A stretch of DNA of 64,000 bases, taken from positions 83,510,295 to 83,574,294 of the forward strand of contig CM028378.1 in NCBI GenBank assembly GCA_013146195.2, read 5' to 3'. The stretch's first letter is position 1, and each line of letters starts with the position of its first letter. The translations under genes were made by a program, and so were the position numbers. The notes below the pieces were generated by a model. That model was not told where the DNA came from and did not search any database. It saw only the letters and a program-made list of their open reading frames with translations. The stretch comes from Codonopsis lanceolata. Lineage: Eukaryota > Streptophyta > Magnoliopsida > Asterales > Campanulaceae. Below are positions 31,850-43,591 of the stretch, one piece after another.

Positions 31850-32926
31850 ACCCCCTTGTCCCTCTGATCCAACAGTCCTCCACAACCCATGCTACGTGGA
31901 AAAACCTTGGTTAATACCTATGCTTGCCCAACGCACAATCATATCAAACAGATTAAGGACTACCTTAAGTGGGCATCCAAAGGTACTCAGGCGATCTCGG
32001 ACTACATGCAGTTTGTCAAAGGTCAATCTGACGAGCTCGTTGCTCTTGGCAAACCCCTCAACCACGAGGATCTCATTGAGATTATCTTGGGGGGTCTAGA
32101 TGATGACTATCGACATATTGTTGACGTAGTCGAAGGACAGGACAACCCCATCTCATTTGATGAGCTTCATGAAAAACTCATCAACTGCAAACTGCTCTTG
32201 AAGCAGTCCCAGTCCAAGTCATTCTCACACCATACCTTGGCTAACCTCGTTGCCCCCAGGAACAATAGCTCACATGCTCGGCAGTCATCCTCGCAACCTC
32301 GGCAACACTCCTTGCAGCCCTCGGCAATGGCTCCTCGGTAATAACAACCATATCTTAGCAAGTGTGAAGGCTGTCTCCAACATGGGCACACTATTGCTCA
32401 CTTCCCCAATTACTAACTATTCACCACTACACTATAGGCTACTTCTCACAACTCGTCAAGCGGCTCTAATTGGCAACCGCGGGAACATCTAGCCACCATA
32501 GTGGACATCGGGACACCGAGCTGGCTTCTTGAGAGTGGTGCATCTCATCATGTCACCAGCGACCTTGGAAATCTCTCCTTACACTCCACCTACACGAGCT
32601 CAGATGACATGATCATTGGTGATGGTAAAAGGTTAACTATCTCCAAAATTGTTTCCTCTTCCTTTAACACACCATCACACACCTTTACTTTACACAATGT
32701 CATGTTTGTTCCTGACATGAAACGTAACCTCATATCCATATCTCAATTTTTCATATCTAATAGCACATCTATTGAGTTTTTACCATCTTATTTTCATGTG
32801 AAGGATCTATTAATAGGGAGCATACTGCTGACCGGGCAATCTAAGGATGGTGTGTATGAATGGCCAACCACAACCCCTCCTCCTTACCCTTCCGCCTGTG
32901 TGGGCTCTAAAGTTTCTCACCAAGAT
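31850..32926 (+). pseudogene. Ty1/copia gag-protease fragment
   Basis: 31889-32341 encodes a UBN2-type copia gag: LVNTYACPTHNHIKQIKDYL, KGTQAISDYMQFVKGQSDEL, then DLIEIILGGLDDDYRHIV and PISFDELHEKLI. A shifted frame carries the zinc knuckle CEGCLQHGHTIAHF (about 32362-32403), in which the last cysteine is replaced by F. From 32501 the protease reads WLLESGASHHVTS, with the catalytic Asp of D-S/T-G changed to Glu, and continues through HNVMFVPDMKRNLISI. The style fits the Retrofit/Ale branch. The fragment is truncated at both sides: by unrelated DNA on the left and by an LTR at 32927. No integrase or RT follows. It lies between two same-oriented family C LTR pieces. Confidence 0.8.
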
Positions 32927-34110
32927 TGATATCATCGACTTTGAAACTTGAGCCCGTGGAATACGTTCGGCCTCGTTGTGGACTCTAAATATGTGTGTAT
33001 AGAGTCGCCATCTCTATTCGAAGGATAAATAGAGAAAAAACATAAATACCAAAAAATGTGGGTTTGGGAGCTAAGTTACAAGTTGGGAAGGGGTTAGGCA
33101 CCCAACTTGGGTATAATAACGACTTATCTTATTAAGAAGATTTATCTTATTAAAGGAATACCAATATTTGGTGTATAATAACGACTTATTTTTATAATTT
33201 TTGAAACAAAATTACACTAACAACACAACCCTTACTTTAAAAACGAGAAATATTAACTTTGGACAAAGAAAGTAATATATTTTTTCTATATTAAAAATAT
33301 AAATAGGAAAAGGAAACTAATTATAATAAGTAGAGATAAAATATTTACAAACTTAACAAAATGTAAATATCTACTTTTTATCTATATGATTTAACTGTGG
33401 GAACTGAATAATAGGTCGAGACCTACCTCTTGAAGCGTAAGTATCTGAACCCGGTATGCTTAGGCTTAGGTCATCTACGTGTGCTTTCCCTACCTCCTGA
33501 AAGAGAAAGTCTTTTCCTTTTGCGTTTGTTTTAGTAGTGCATGTATGTGTGTGTTTAATACGTGTGCATGTGTGTGTTCATAGGTGTGTGCATATATCGG
33601 GCAGGCTTAGGGGCTTCTGGGCAAGATAGGGGGAACTTGTTGGGCAAGGCTTGGCGTGTTCATGGGCAAGGCCGGGGGCGCTTTTGGCAGCCCTATCGGC
33701 CAGAGGGAGAAGATAGCGTTTTTTGGTGTGTTGAGAATGAAAAGCGGAGGCCTTATTTTATAGGAGAAAATGAAGCTCGGTAACCGGTAAAGGCTGTGAT
33801 GGAAGGCTAGTACTGCGTGCAAAAAAGGTGTACAATGGACATAGGCAGTGGCAGCAAACTGGAGATCAAGAAGATGTAGAGGGCGCGACACCATAGAAGG
33901 AGGTGCGACACCCTACTCTTCTTTCTTTGAAAATTTTTACACCTCCCCCCTCCTTCATTATCATTCGTCCTTTCGAGCCCTTTTGAGTTTCTTTTGACGT
34001 TCTAGTCCCCCTGAAACATTTTTTAAAATTATTGTTTTAGTCCACTTTTAATTTGTAATAATATTTTATAGGATATTATAAATTAGGTGTATGAATTTGT
34101 TGTGTCAACG
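32927..34110 (-). repeat. 3' LTR, Tat-like family C
   Basis: On the minus strand the LTR starts at 34110 (CGTTGACACAAC, an eroded TGTAGACACCCC) and ends TGATATCA at 32927. A TATA box (CTATAAAATAAGG, about 33751-33763) and the conserved U5 block (33065-33115) are present. It is immediately preceded by a PPT. Confidence 0.7.
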
Positions 34111-37100
34111 GAGCCCCTCAACGACGGAGTTTATAAGTAAAGGAACATCGTTGATAAGAATATAATCTCAAATTCGGAACAAGCATCGTTGGGTAAGAAT
34201 TTCGAGTTTTAAAACATTTTGCGATGCAAGTCGTGCCGTGATGGAAATTATTTCGTGGAATGACGGGACGAAAACACACATATGCACATTTTTTATTGAA
34301 AAAAAATGCTTGTATGTTGGAATGCTTATATATTGAAATTGCTTATAAATTGAAAATGAGTTTTTATTGAAATAATTATGTATTGAAATGCTTATGAATT
34401 GAAATACTTATATATTGAAAATGTTTATGATTTGAAATACTTATAAATTTGGAAATGTTTATGGATTTTGAAATGCTTATAAATTGAAAATGTTTTTGGA
34501 TTTTGAAATTCTTTTAAATTGAAAATGCTTATCATTTTTATGTATTTTTTTAATTTTTTTTTCTTATGAATTGAAAATGCTTGTATATTGAAATCCTTAT
34601 GAATTGAAAATGCTTATAATTTTTATGATTTTTTTTGGAAATTTTTATGAATTGAAAATTTGCTTATGAATTCGGAAATTGCTTATAATTTCAAAATTGT
34701 TTATAATTTTAAAATAGTTTATGATTTTGAAATTGTTTATGATTTTTGAAAATGTTTATGAATTGAAAATTTGCTTATGAATAGAAAATTTCTTATGAAT
34801 TTAGAAATTGCTTATAATTTCGAAATTGTTTATGAATTTTGAAAATGTTTATGAATTGAAAATGCTTGTATATTGAAAGCGTTTATGATTTTGAAGATGC
34901 TTATGAATTTAAAATTTGCTTGTATATTGAAAGCGTTTATGATTTTGGAGATGTTTATGAATTGAAAACTATTTATGAATTTGAAATATTTTTTTATGAA
35001 TTGAAAACTATTTATTAATTTGATTTTTTTTTATGAATTGAAAACTATTTATGAATTTGAAATGGTGTGCATTTTCTAAAGCAGTGTGAATTTAAATGCA
35101 TGCAAGGTGTTGTGGACAATTCAATTTTTTTGTGAAATGATTTATGATATGTATGTAAAACAAAAATAGAGATACTCTATTACTATTCAGGTGGTGATAT
35201 CTTGTAGGGGATGATGTTGTGCTGTCAGGCGGTAGGTCGCCGGTAGCAACTCAATTGGGTAATGCCAATCTCCGTTAAGTCAATATTGATCTTGGAGGGT
35301 CCAATTTTGCAAACTCCATACTCTAGGGAATCAGCTACATATTCTTCAAACATAGAAGGGGCTTGACTTGCGAATCTTTTCCTTTTCTGTTCAAATCTCG
35401 TCAGCGATGCTTTGATCTACTGTGGAGAATTTTTGCCATCTTCGACAGGACAGATTAATGTGTCTCCACAGGTAGGATGGATTGTGCGTTGCCCATGTGG
35501 GATGACGAGGCTGCTAGCAGTGCTTTGACTGGCCTCGGGTGAGAATTGGAAGCTTTGATGAAGATTGGTGTTGACAGTCCTTAGAGGGTGTCGGTGAAAG
35601 ATATGCCTTTTGCAGGGGCCAATACGACAAACTCTTGATGATGCACATGAAAAGCTGCAAGCTATGATGACGTGCATATGGAAAAGACTCTTTTTTTTTT
35701 TTTTTTTTTAAAGAAAGTTGTGTAATCTAAAAGAATACAAAAGAAAGATGAATTATTATGTGACTAAAAAAACATTGTGTTAAACGCTATCCTTCCCGGC
35801 TGGTAAGTAAAGAGGCTAATGTTAGGTATTTGTTGTTTAGTTTTTGGTATTTGGTGGGGTTTATCGGTGAAAAATTTCAACGAGTATCCCTGCAAATGTT
35901 TCGCCTTCAAGTATCTTGACTTCCAGCAAAGAAAGAAAGGAGGGGATTCAAAACTCGGTTCATTTGACAAGACAACATAGCGGCTAAATCGCAAAACTTG
36001 CTAGGACCTAAAAACTAGTGCATCGCCAATCAAAAGGGTCGCAGAGTATATCCAAAACTATCCACCGATTCGCAACATTCAAAAAAAGGTCCGTGGTAGT
36101 GTATCAATTCCCGCAATGGACTATTTGTAAGATGCATGAACTTAAACATGTCTTCTAATAGTAAGCATTCCCGTCAACCATTGGTTTTAGGTTTGAGGGT
36201 TTGATTGGCCTTTGGCTTGAAGGTTTTTGGGCTATGGATTTGGTTATTGTTGGAAGGGCGATCCGAATCGATTGTTCGTTGGCTTTTAGGCTATGGGCTT
36301 AAATGAGAGATTGATTTTTGGCTTTGGTTGTATGTATGGTGGGCCTTTCGATTTTTGGCTTTAGGTATGGTGGGCCTTTTGGCTTTTGGTTTTGGTCTAC
36401 ATTGAAGAAAGTGATATGTGCCTATTTTCCCAGAGAGGCTCTAACTAGTTTATGCAAGAGAAAGAGATGGACAGATGATGGACTTGCTCCGGAGAGGATT
36501 TTTTTTTGTCGCTCTAACTTTTGCCTAGGTCTCCATTGTGGGTTTTTGTCCTAGCAAGTGATTTCCTCTTCATCTTTTTTTTGTTTCTCTAACTTTTGCC
36601 TAGGCCGCCCTTGTGGGTTTTCGTCCTAGCAAGAATTTTTCTCTTCCTTTTTTACTTTTTTTTTCTTTTTTTTCTTGCCTCTTGGAGCAAAGGTTCTTGA
36701 AGAATGTCTTTTCTCTGCTTTGAAGCGTGGGAAATGTTCAGTCTTGGAAAAGAAGCCCCCAGTTTTGGGAAGCTGGATCAAAGAGATGGTTATTTGGTTA
36801 ATCGAAGATGAAAAATCTTGGCTTTGGCCAGGGCTAAGTACCCAAAGAATGGTTTGATATAAATTGGATTTATGGACAAAGCTTGGGGTTTGGATGTGGT
36901 TGGGCCTTAGGAAAGGTTTTTGGTGTGAGTTGGATTTAGGATTTATGGTTTGAAAGGGTATTTGTGTGAATTAGGTTTTGGACAAAGCTTGGAGTTTGGG
37001 TTTTGAAAGGGCTTTGGCAATATGTGGATTTGGGTATGGTTTGGGTTTTGGAATAGTTTTTGGTCCATGGTGGAAAAGCCCCAGTGCCGCCGGCCGCAAT

Positions 37101-37458
37101 GGGTCGAAGGTGATCTTTGTCGAGACAAAAGTCCGCTTTGGATTTTATGTGTTTTAATGGTTTGCAGGTCCATATTTTTTAGATGACTCATTATTAACTC
37201 GTGTAAGGATATTATGTTTTTTAAAGGAATTAATTCATCATATTTGAGACGAATACTGATCAAAGGATACTCGAAATGAAGCGATCTGAATACCTATCAA
37301 AGGAAAGGATATGAAAGTCGACAATCGAAGTTTGAAGAAGAACAAAAGTTGTGGCGAAAGGACTTTATTTGGAAAAGGAGATTCAAAGGAAAAATGACTC
37401 GTGGGTACACAAAAAAAGGGGTCTTTGAGGTTCTATGAGCCCTAGGAGCTTTCTTTGT
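34111..37458 (-). mobile_element. 3' internal region of a minus-strand Tat-like element
   Basis: A PPT (TGAGGGGCTC, minus strand, 34111-34120) borders the LTR. Reading right to left, the sequence parallels the 3' internal region of the 47951-57991 element: a pol C-terminus scrap (AATAATGAGTCATCT, about 37185), CCTTCGACCCATTGCGGCC then CTGGGGCTTTTCCACC (37070-37110), CCCACCAAATACCAAA (about 35850) and the ATCAACGATGTTC block before the PPT. No gag or pol core remains. It is cut on the right at 37459, where a plus-strand LTR begins. Short open frames (35417-35677, 36943-37263) have no recognisable domain. Confidence 0.65.
34300..35070 (-). repeat. Degenerate AT-rich tandem array
   Basis: Dozens of variants of TTATGAATTGAAAATGC with spacing of about 18-30 bases. 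It occupies the same place, just upstream of the PPT, as the hairpin array in the element at 47951-57991, but with unrelated sequence. Confidence 0.75.
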
Positions 37459-37469
37459 GTAGACACCTT

Positions 37470-39215
37470 GTGGGTTCCCGGATGCGCGCCCGCATAGGAA
37501 GCGGACACCACGCTTTCCATTCCACCCTCCCTTGTCTAGGGAAGATGAAATTAAAAATACGGAAAGGGTGTCAAAAATAGCGTTGAATACGCCTCGGTCA
37601 CCGAAGTGAGTTTTTGGTCCGTTATGGGAGCATGAGTTTTTCGTGTCGTTATCCCTTTTTAGGGGATAACAGATACGTGAAAACATCACCCTTTTATTCA
37701 CATCGCCCTTGTGTAGGGAAAATGGAAAGTGCAAGAAAGGATGTTGCGGGCCCCACTACATATTTTATGAAAATTGTCTTATGGCCTATTTCGGATCACG
37801 ATGAGTGCTTTGGGTTTTCTATATCAAGTTATCCCCTTTTTAGGGGATACCAGGATATAGGAATACATCACCCTTTCATTCTCATTCTCCCTTTTTTAGG
37901 GAAAAACGGAAAAGTGCAAGAAAGGAATGTTACGATGCCCCACTGCGATCCAAAATGTTTTAATAGAGTCGCCATATTTATTTTGTGGAAGAAATAAAGA
38001 AAAACCAAAAATAAAACCAAAGATTGCAAAAACGGGTTCGGAGGCTAAGTTACTAGTTGGGAAGGTGCTAGGCACCCAACTCACCCTTTCGGTCTCAAAA
38101 ACGGTTTTTGGCTAAAATATGCTTTTTGTTATATTTATTTAGCAAATAAATAAAACATTAAAAGACAGGAAATAAAAACAAATACATCCATGTCTACATT
38201 ATTTACTTGTACTTGCCTCCTTTAATAATTACAAATACATTTAAAAATATTTGGCCATAATAATGGCTCTTTTTAATGTTATTTTCTAAATAAATCCGGG
38301 CAGCACAACGACTTATATTTTTACATTGGGCCGAATGGAAAATAGTTTTTTTATATTTTAACACCCTTAAAGGCTCACCTTTTAGAGCGTGGTGTGCTCA
38401 CTCTGTCCTTCTTAAGAGAGGGAGTCTTTTTTTTTTTGCTGCTTTGCTGTTGCTGCGGTTCGGGCAGAGTGACTACTTCCGAAAGTTGCTTCTGGTTCCC
38501 GTAAAACGGGCGGAGCAACTGCTTGCTTTTATGCTGCTGTTTGCTTGCTGCTGGCGGAAATCGGGCAGAACAAGGGCTTGTTTCTGACGGATTCGACCTT
38601 TTTACTTGGGCAGAGCAACTGCTCTTTCCGAGGTTTTTGGACCGGGGAAATAGGGTGGATACCTAGCTGGGGGGCTAAGGATCACTTTGACCGGTTGGAT
38701 TTGCTTTTGGAGGAGTTTTGGCAGGCTTCGAGGCTTTATAGGAGGGGGCGCTCACTATCTCTCGATCGCTCACTAATTTTCTCAGCGTAACAACGACGCA
38801 AAGTTTGTGAGTATTTTATCGGCTTTTTTAGGTGTGTTGAAAGCGAACTCCTGGGCCACTATTTATAGGCTGAGAGAGGGACATCGAGGGAATTACAATT
38901 CCTCTCTACGTGCTTCATTTTCTTGTACAGAATGCCGGAGGATTTGCACATTACGCGAACTGTAGCACTTCTGTAGCAAGTCTGGGATCACTGTTGCAAT
39001 TTTGGGCGCCGCGCCAGGCTCCTTAGTTGGCATCGCCAACTGTTCAATTTCAGCTCTATTTTTGACGCTTTAGCCCCTGCATTTTACTGTTTTGCGCGTC
39101 CTGTTTTGTCTTTTGCATTTTTAATCTCTGTAACTTGACATTTGTTAAATTTTAACAGGTCTTGATATAGCATGTCAGAGTTACATACCAGGGGTACGAA
39201 ATTGGGGTGTCTACA
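37470..39215 (-). mobile_element. Solo LTR, Tat-like family A
   Basis: On the minus strand it begins TGTAGACACCCCAATTTCG at 39215 and ends CCCACA at 37470 (1746 bp). Its flanks are CACCT and CACTC. Removing it and one flank rebuilds an exact LTR start (TGTAGA+CACTC+CAATTTCG), so these are a mutated 5-bp target duplication. It closely resembles the solo LTR at 61118-62798. TATA (CTATAAATAGTGG, minus strand) lies at about 38858-38870. Confidence 0.8.
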
Positions 39216-39596
39216 CACTCCAATTTCGTACCCCTACGATATAATGTCCTATGATAATGATAATATGTATTTTATAAAATTATTGGACTTATAAAAATAA
39301 CTTTCCGTTAGAGTTTTAATTAACTGGACTTAACGGGCGTTAAATATACAAACAATCAAAATAAAAGAAACTTGAAGGGCCTGGAAGAAAACTTGATTTG
39401 GCCGTGAAAAACGTACATGGAGCTGCTCTCCATGCATGCGAGCCACTCCATGCTCCTTTCCTCCTTAGGCATGCTGAAACACTACTGTTTCCTTCAGCCG
39501 CCTCGTGTGTTCTGCATTGTCTTCATCCCAGGCTTCGACCTTGCTCGCCATGTACTGAATTGAGAGATACGCCGTCGTTTAAATCTATCGTATTCT

Positions 39597-39606
39597 CCTA
39601 TAAATA
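39597..39606 (+). promoter_or_regulatory. TATA box of Ogre-like LTR
   Basis: CCTATAAATAGAGG, about 620 bases after the LTR resumes past the solo LTR interruption would be too far for the LTR start but fits a U3/R junction; a C/A-rich leader follows. Confidence 0.5.
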
Positions 39607-40011
39607 GAGGCCTTCGGCACTTTCATTTCACACAACGATCGGCCCAACATTCACACAGCAAACACCCATCCAACACAACCCGCAGCAACACAACACACAG
39701 CAGAAAAGAAAGACTTCCTTTCTCTGAAGGACAGAGGAAGCACAATCAGAATCTTCGAGCGCCTAGTGGGCTAAAGCCTAGGCGTATATACCGGGTCATA
39801 CATTCACGCTACAAAAGGCAAGTATCAATTTACTGTCTTTCACGTTAATATAAATAATGTAGAATATTAATATCATACATGCTATGTAAATAGTAATAAT
39901 ATTATATTTAGTTAAATACTAATATAATATAATAGAATGTAAATAAAGTAATTATGCATATTGTAAATATATAATCATGCATGCTATATATTAGTATAAA
40001 TCTATGTATAA

Positions 40012-40012
<1 letters not shown>

Positions 40013-40070
<58 letters not shown>
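40013..40070. repeat. (TA)n microsatellite
   Basis: About 29 uninterrupted TA units inside the U5 part of the LTR. Confidence 0.95.
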
Positions 40071-40074
<4 letters not shown>

Positions 40075-40374
40075 TTCCTTCTAGACTATATAGTTTAAAA
40101 GCATGTTAATTTATTTTGAAACCTTAAAATGAGACCGAAAGGGAGAGTTGGGTGCCTAACCCTTTCCCAAATCGTAACCTAGCCTCCGAACCTACATATT
40201 TTTTGAAATAACTGGTTTATCTCTGTTTTACCTTAAAATAGAGGTGATGACTTTGTACATACACATTTAGAGTCCATAACGAGACCGGGTGTATTCCACG
40301 CGCTCATATGTTTCTTAAGACACGTCGTCGTTTTCACGGCGGACAACCGGAGTTTCGAAACGGGGTTCTCACAG

Positions 40375-40392
40375 TGGCAACTCCGTTGGGAC
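40375..40392 (+). promoter_or_regulatory. Primer binding site (tRNA-Arg type)
   Basis: TGGCAACTCCGTTGGGAC, one base after the LTR end. The element at 47951 has TGGCGACTCTATGGAGAC in the same place. This form of PBS is known from Ogre elements and is complementary to an arginine tRNA. Confidence 0.65.
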
Positions 40393-41116
40393 ATTGTTTT
40401 TTTTTAATTAAAAAAAACAAATGAGGGCTAGACTCAACTTTTTTGGGATTGATAAATTATTTTTACACACTTAACATGCTTTTACACATAGTTTAGATTT
40501 TTATTTTGTACATGTATATATATGTGTTGAAAATATTAATTGCTTTGTCAATACAATATAATGAAGATGTTGATTTGATATTACTATTTGCGTTTACAAC
40601 CAATATTTGTAATTTACATTTCTGCTGGTAAAATGCCTCACATGTAAATATTATTTTATTCTGTCAATTTTATTTTGGAGATTATGACAAAAATGTAATA
40701 TAGGAATAGATAGTTTCCACGCTTTTCTTTCTATTTATTGTTGGAATGGCCGTCTCGCGCGATTGCTTCGTCCCTCATGGAATTCAAACTAATCAGTAGA
40801 GACAATCTACATAAAACAAAAGGACAAGACATTTTACTACTTTATATTATTGTAAAAAGTTTACAGCTTTCCTAGCTGACTCACACACGTGCACTCATGT
40901 ATGAATATTTCGAACTGCTACCCTACACCAAAGCCAACATACCCCCTATATCAGCCACGCTAGATTGCATATATATCTTCTAAGACACTCCATTGACCGG
41001 TCGGTTTTTATACCCCAAAGTTAATGACCAATCTCAGTGGTAAGAAGATATCTTCTTTTAAATACATTGGGGCTGATCAATAAATTTAACGATACCTCAT
41101 TACAACGATTTGGGTA
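40393..41116. other. Untranslated leader of the Ogre-like element
   Basis: No coding region. Parts (CACACACGTGCACTCATGTA, GAATATTTCGAACTGCTACC, and ACCGGTCGGTTTTTAT) are shared with the leader at 50220-50350, so the leader is conserved between two diverged elements. Confidence 0.5.
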
Positions 41117-41386
41117 GTGAATCCTAGAAAGAGTATAGGCCCTACGCCCATGATTTGTCTGCTCTTGGGAAGTCGAAAGACAGGTGGAATACGTAGGTCT
41201 TATACTCTGAAGAAAGAATCTACTGTTCGAGGACCTAACAAAGAGAGTCAAAACAAAGCTATGTTTGTCCGACTAACTCTAAGACAAATAAAAAATATAT
41301 ATCCATTTAATAAAAATGCACACTGTGCCTTTCAACTCCAAGCCTTTGAGCCATACATTTTTCGACCTTTTTTCCCAAAAACCTAG
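41117..41386 (+). pseudogene. Leader mini-ORF, copy 1
   Basis: An open frame starting at GTG encodes VNPRKSIGPTP...GGIRRSYTLKKES. The first 38 codons align without gaps to the ATG-started mini-ORF at 50468-50638 in another element. The ATG has become GTA here. The frame then continues without similarity. Function unknown. Ogre elements are described as having an ORF1 upstream of gag, and this may be a much shortened relative. Confidence 0.4.
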
Positions 41387-41559
41387 TCCGTACTTGAAAG
41401 GGAAGAGACTGCTCTGGTCGTTTGATAAGAAAGTTAAGCTCAAATACAATAGATAGTTCATACAGTACATATTTGGGCTTAGATACAGATGACAGTTCAG
41501 ATAGTTCAGATTTGAGTTTGAATACCGAAATCAGTTCAGCACAGACAGATTCCGTTAGA

Positions 41560-42455
41560 ATGGTTGCCAAAGACAAACAAACTGATGTCAGCCCCGAGAT
41601 AGATGCTCCCGGATATGCCCCACATCCTGAATTCCAAGATTGGCTAGATCGAGAATTGAACACCCACATGAAAAGGGTAAAAGACCATCCAGTTGGAAAT
41701 TTGCTAGAATGCATAGCAGAAATCTTCACCCAATTTTCTCAGGGAATCAAGAATTTGTAACCATCAGCTGACAAGTCCTTCATTCCCCTAAAAGCCAAAA
41801 GTCCCACATAAAATGCCACCCCTCCAAATACCAACACATTTGGTATTTGTTCGCCTCACCCAAACATCGGTGGTCCTTTCACCCTAGATAACATCATCTC
41901 AAACTCTTACAACTCTCCTTCCCAAAATACCCTACCCCCAAACATTGATCTAACTCTCTCTTACCATGGCACGTGCCACCAAACAACATCCCCTACCAAG
42001 GACCCAAAGAGTTACTTTTCTCATGACCTTACAATAGCCTCCACCTAGCCAATGTTCCCCCAAACTCCAATTAGGACAACTAGTGCAACCTCTCTACACA
42101 GAACTCACCAGAATGGGTCAGAACCCCCAAAAGGAAACACATGCAATGTGTCCATTTCACAATGCTGCTCCAGTCAAAGACAAAAGAGAGAAACACAACT
42201 ATACTACTCAGTAATCAAATCCCAGTCAACCTCTTCATCCCATCTGAAAGGGAAGAAAGAACAGAAAAAAAGGAACACATTATGATGCTCTGCCTACCCT
42301 AAGGTCAGCCGTCTTTAGAACACTTAGGGCCCATGGCAAACTCAAACCACTCGAGGGTTATAAACCCCCAATCATATTACCCAAGAAATCGAACCACACC
42401 CAGTATTGTGAATACCATCGTTGCCATGGACACCTCACTAACAAGTTCTACCGGT
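41560..42455 (+). pseudogene. gag remnant lacking the capsid core
   Basis: Starts MVAKDKQTDVSPEIDAPGYA, matching the gag N-terminus of the element at 47951 (MAAENEQSTTNTDP...APGFAP). After a stop at 41760 only Pro/Asn/Thr-rich sequence follows. The zinc-knuckle-like QYCEYHRCHGHLTNKF appears at about 42400-42445, its final cysteine replaced by F. The capsid core between them (present at 51600-51960 in the other element) is absent, so about 600 bases appear deleted. Confidence 0.6.
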
Positions 42456-42868
42456 TGAGGCATGTCATCCAAGACATCATCGACAGTAAGGTCATCACAG
42501 TATCAGGTGCAGAGAACAACTCTCCACCTCAGATCGATGTAATCATGAATGTACAAAATTATAAAGTGAACAACTTAGAGAAAGCCACTTGGATAAATGG
42601 AGATGTCAGCCATCTTACCAGATCAGGTCGAGCCTACCAGCCAAACCAAGAAATTGGTGATCACTCTAGCAAAGACAAAGAGACCAACACTAGGGCTAGA
42701 GAGATGGAAGATATCCTACTAGCCCAAATGAAAAAAAAAACTCAAGCCAACATATTAATCTGGGGCTTCCTATGTGCCTCCAAAACACATCGTGACACTC
42801 TGGCTAAATCTCTGAGTCAAGCAGTTATCCCCATCGAAACCTCTCTCCTGATGAGTTTACCTAAATGA
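42455..42868 (+). pseudogene. gag-protease linker
   Basis: 137 codons open from just after the zinc knuckle (RHVIQDIIDSKVITV) through a Lys/Glu-rich region with HLTRSGRAYQP. The latter motif (LTRSGR-x-Y/F) is characteristic of the segment before the protease in Tat/Ogre proteins. It meets the protease frame at 42865 through a 4-base overlap (ATGA). The break is likely a frameshift in a once continuous gag-pro frame. Confidence 0.55.
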
Positions 42869-43563
42869 TAGGGAACATCCACTTTGGAAATTTGACCATG
42901 TTCACTGACCTTGATCTACCAAAAGAAGGAGCCAACCATATTGATGTTCTTCACATCACCGTTGGAATCATGGAAAAGAGGGTATCACGAGTTCTAGTTG
43001 ACAATGGCTCATCTCTAAATGTCTGCCCTGCAAGTATATTAGCCAAACTGGGGATAAAAATCTCAGAATTAACCCCTTCATCACAGACAGTGAAAGCTTA
43101 TGATAACACCAGCTGCTGCGTTTTAGGAGTGGTAACGCTAGCAATGACAATTGGACCTCTTACCATGCCAGTAGAGTTCCAAGTCTTGGATATTCCAACT
43201 ACTTTCAGTTTACTGTTAGGTCGTCCATGCATTCACGGAGTAAAGGGGGCAGCTTCGTCTCTCAACCAAAGGGTTAAGTTTATCAACGACAACCACATAG
43301 TGATTATCATCGCTGATAAAATCGTCGAAAGCAAAGAAAAGAGAGACATCCCTATCCTTGACATAGAACATGATGACACTAGAATTTTCCTCAGTGGTTT
43401 TGAAGTCATTCGTCGAGCCAGAATCAACGCCATTGAATATACCCAAGAAACATACATCACAGGGAAAAAGACTACAATTGTTGGGGAGATAGTCCCGCTA
43501 AACATGTTGAGAAAGATGAAATACATGTCAGGACTGGGCTTGGAAAAAACCAACAGGGGCTGA
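42865..43563 (+). pseudogene. Aspartic protease (Tat/Ogre gag-asp type)
   Basis: 232 codons open. The active-site loop VLVDNGSSLNVCP has its Asp at 43000-43002. As in Tat/Ogre elements it is DNG rather than D-T/S-G. FSLLLGRPCIHGVKGA-ASSL is the second conserved block (LLGRPWI). The C-terminal MLRKMKYMSGLGLEKTNRG resembles the glycine-rich G-patch-like segment after the protease in these elements. This is the best preserved domain in the element, with no stop. Initiation at 42865 is unlikely to be native, since the frame was probably continuous with gag. Confidence 0.75.
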
Positions 43564-43591
43564 TCAACTTAGTCCAAGAAGAGATTAAAGA

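Larger units (their letters stand above)
37459..40373 (+). repeat. 5' LTR of the Ogre-like element (split)
   Basis: Begins TGTAGACACCT at 37459 and resumes at 39216 with CACTCCAATTTCG. It ends GGTTCTCACA at 40373, so the LTR itself is about 1.17 kb. A TATA box (CCTATAAATAGAGG) lies at about 39599. The conserved U5 block is at 40141-40200, and a long (TA)n run at 40013-40070. Confidence 0.75.

Noticed and set aside
39190..39240. True inverted LTR pair made by one element
   Set aside because: Explained by a solo LTR inserted near the end of another LTR, with the missing 11 bases found at 37459.
41307..41729. 140-codon minus-strand frame opposite the gag start
   Set aside because: Shadow of the gag N-terminus region; repetitive Glu/Leu/Ser pattern from the plus-strand Asp/Ser repeats.
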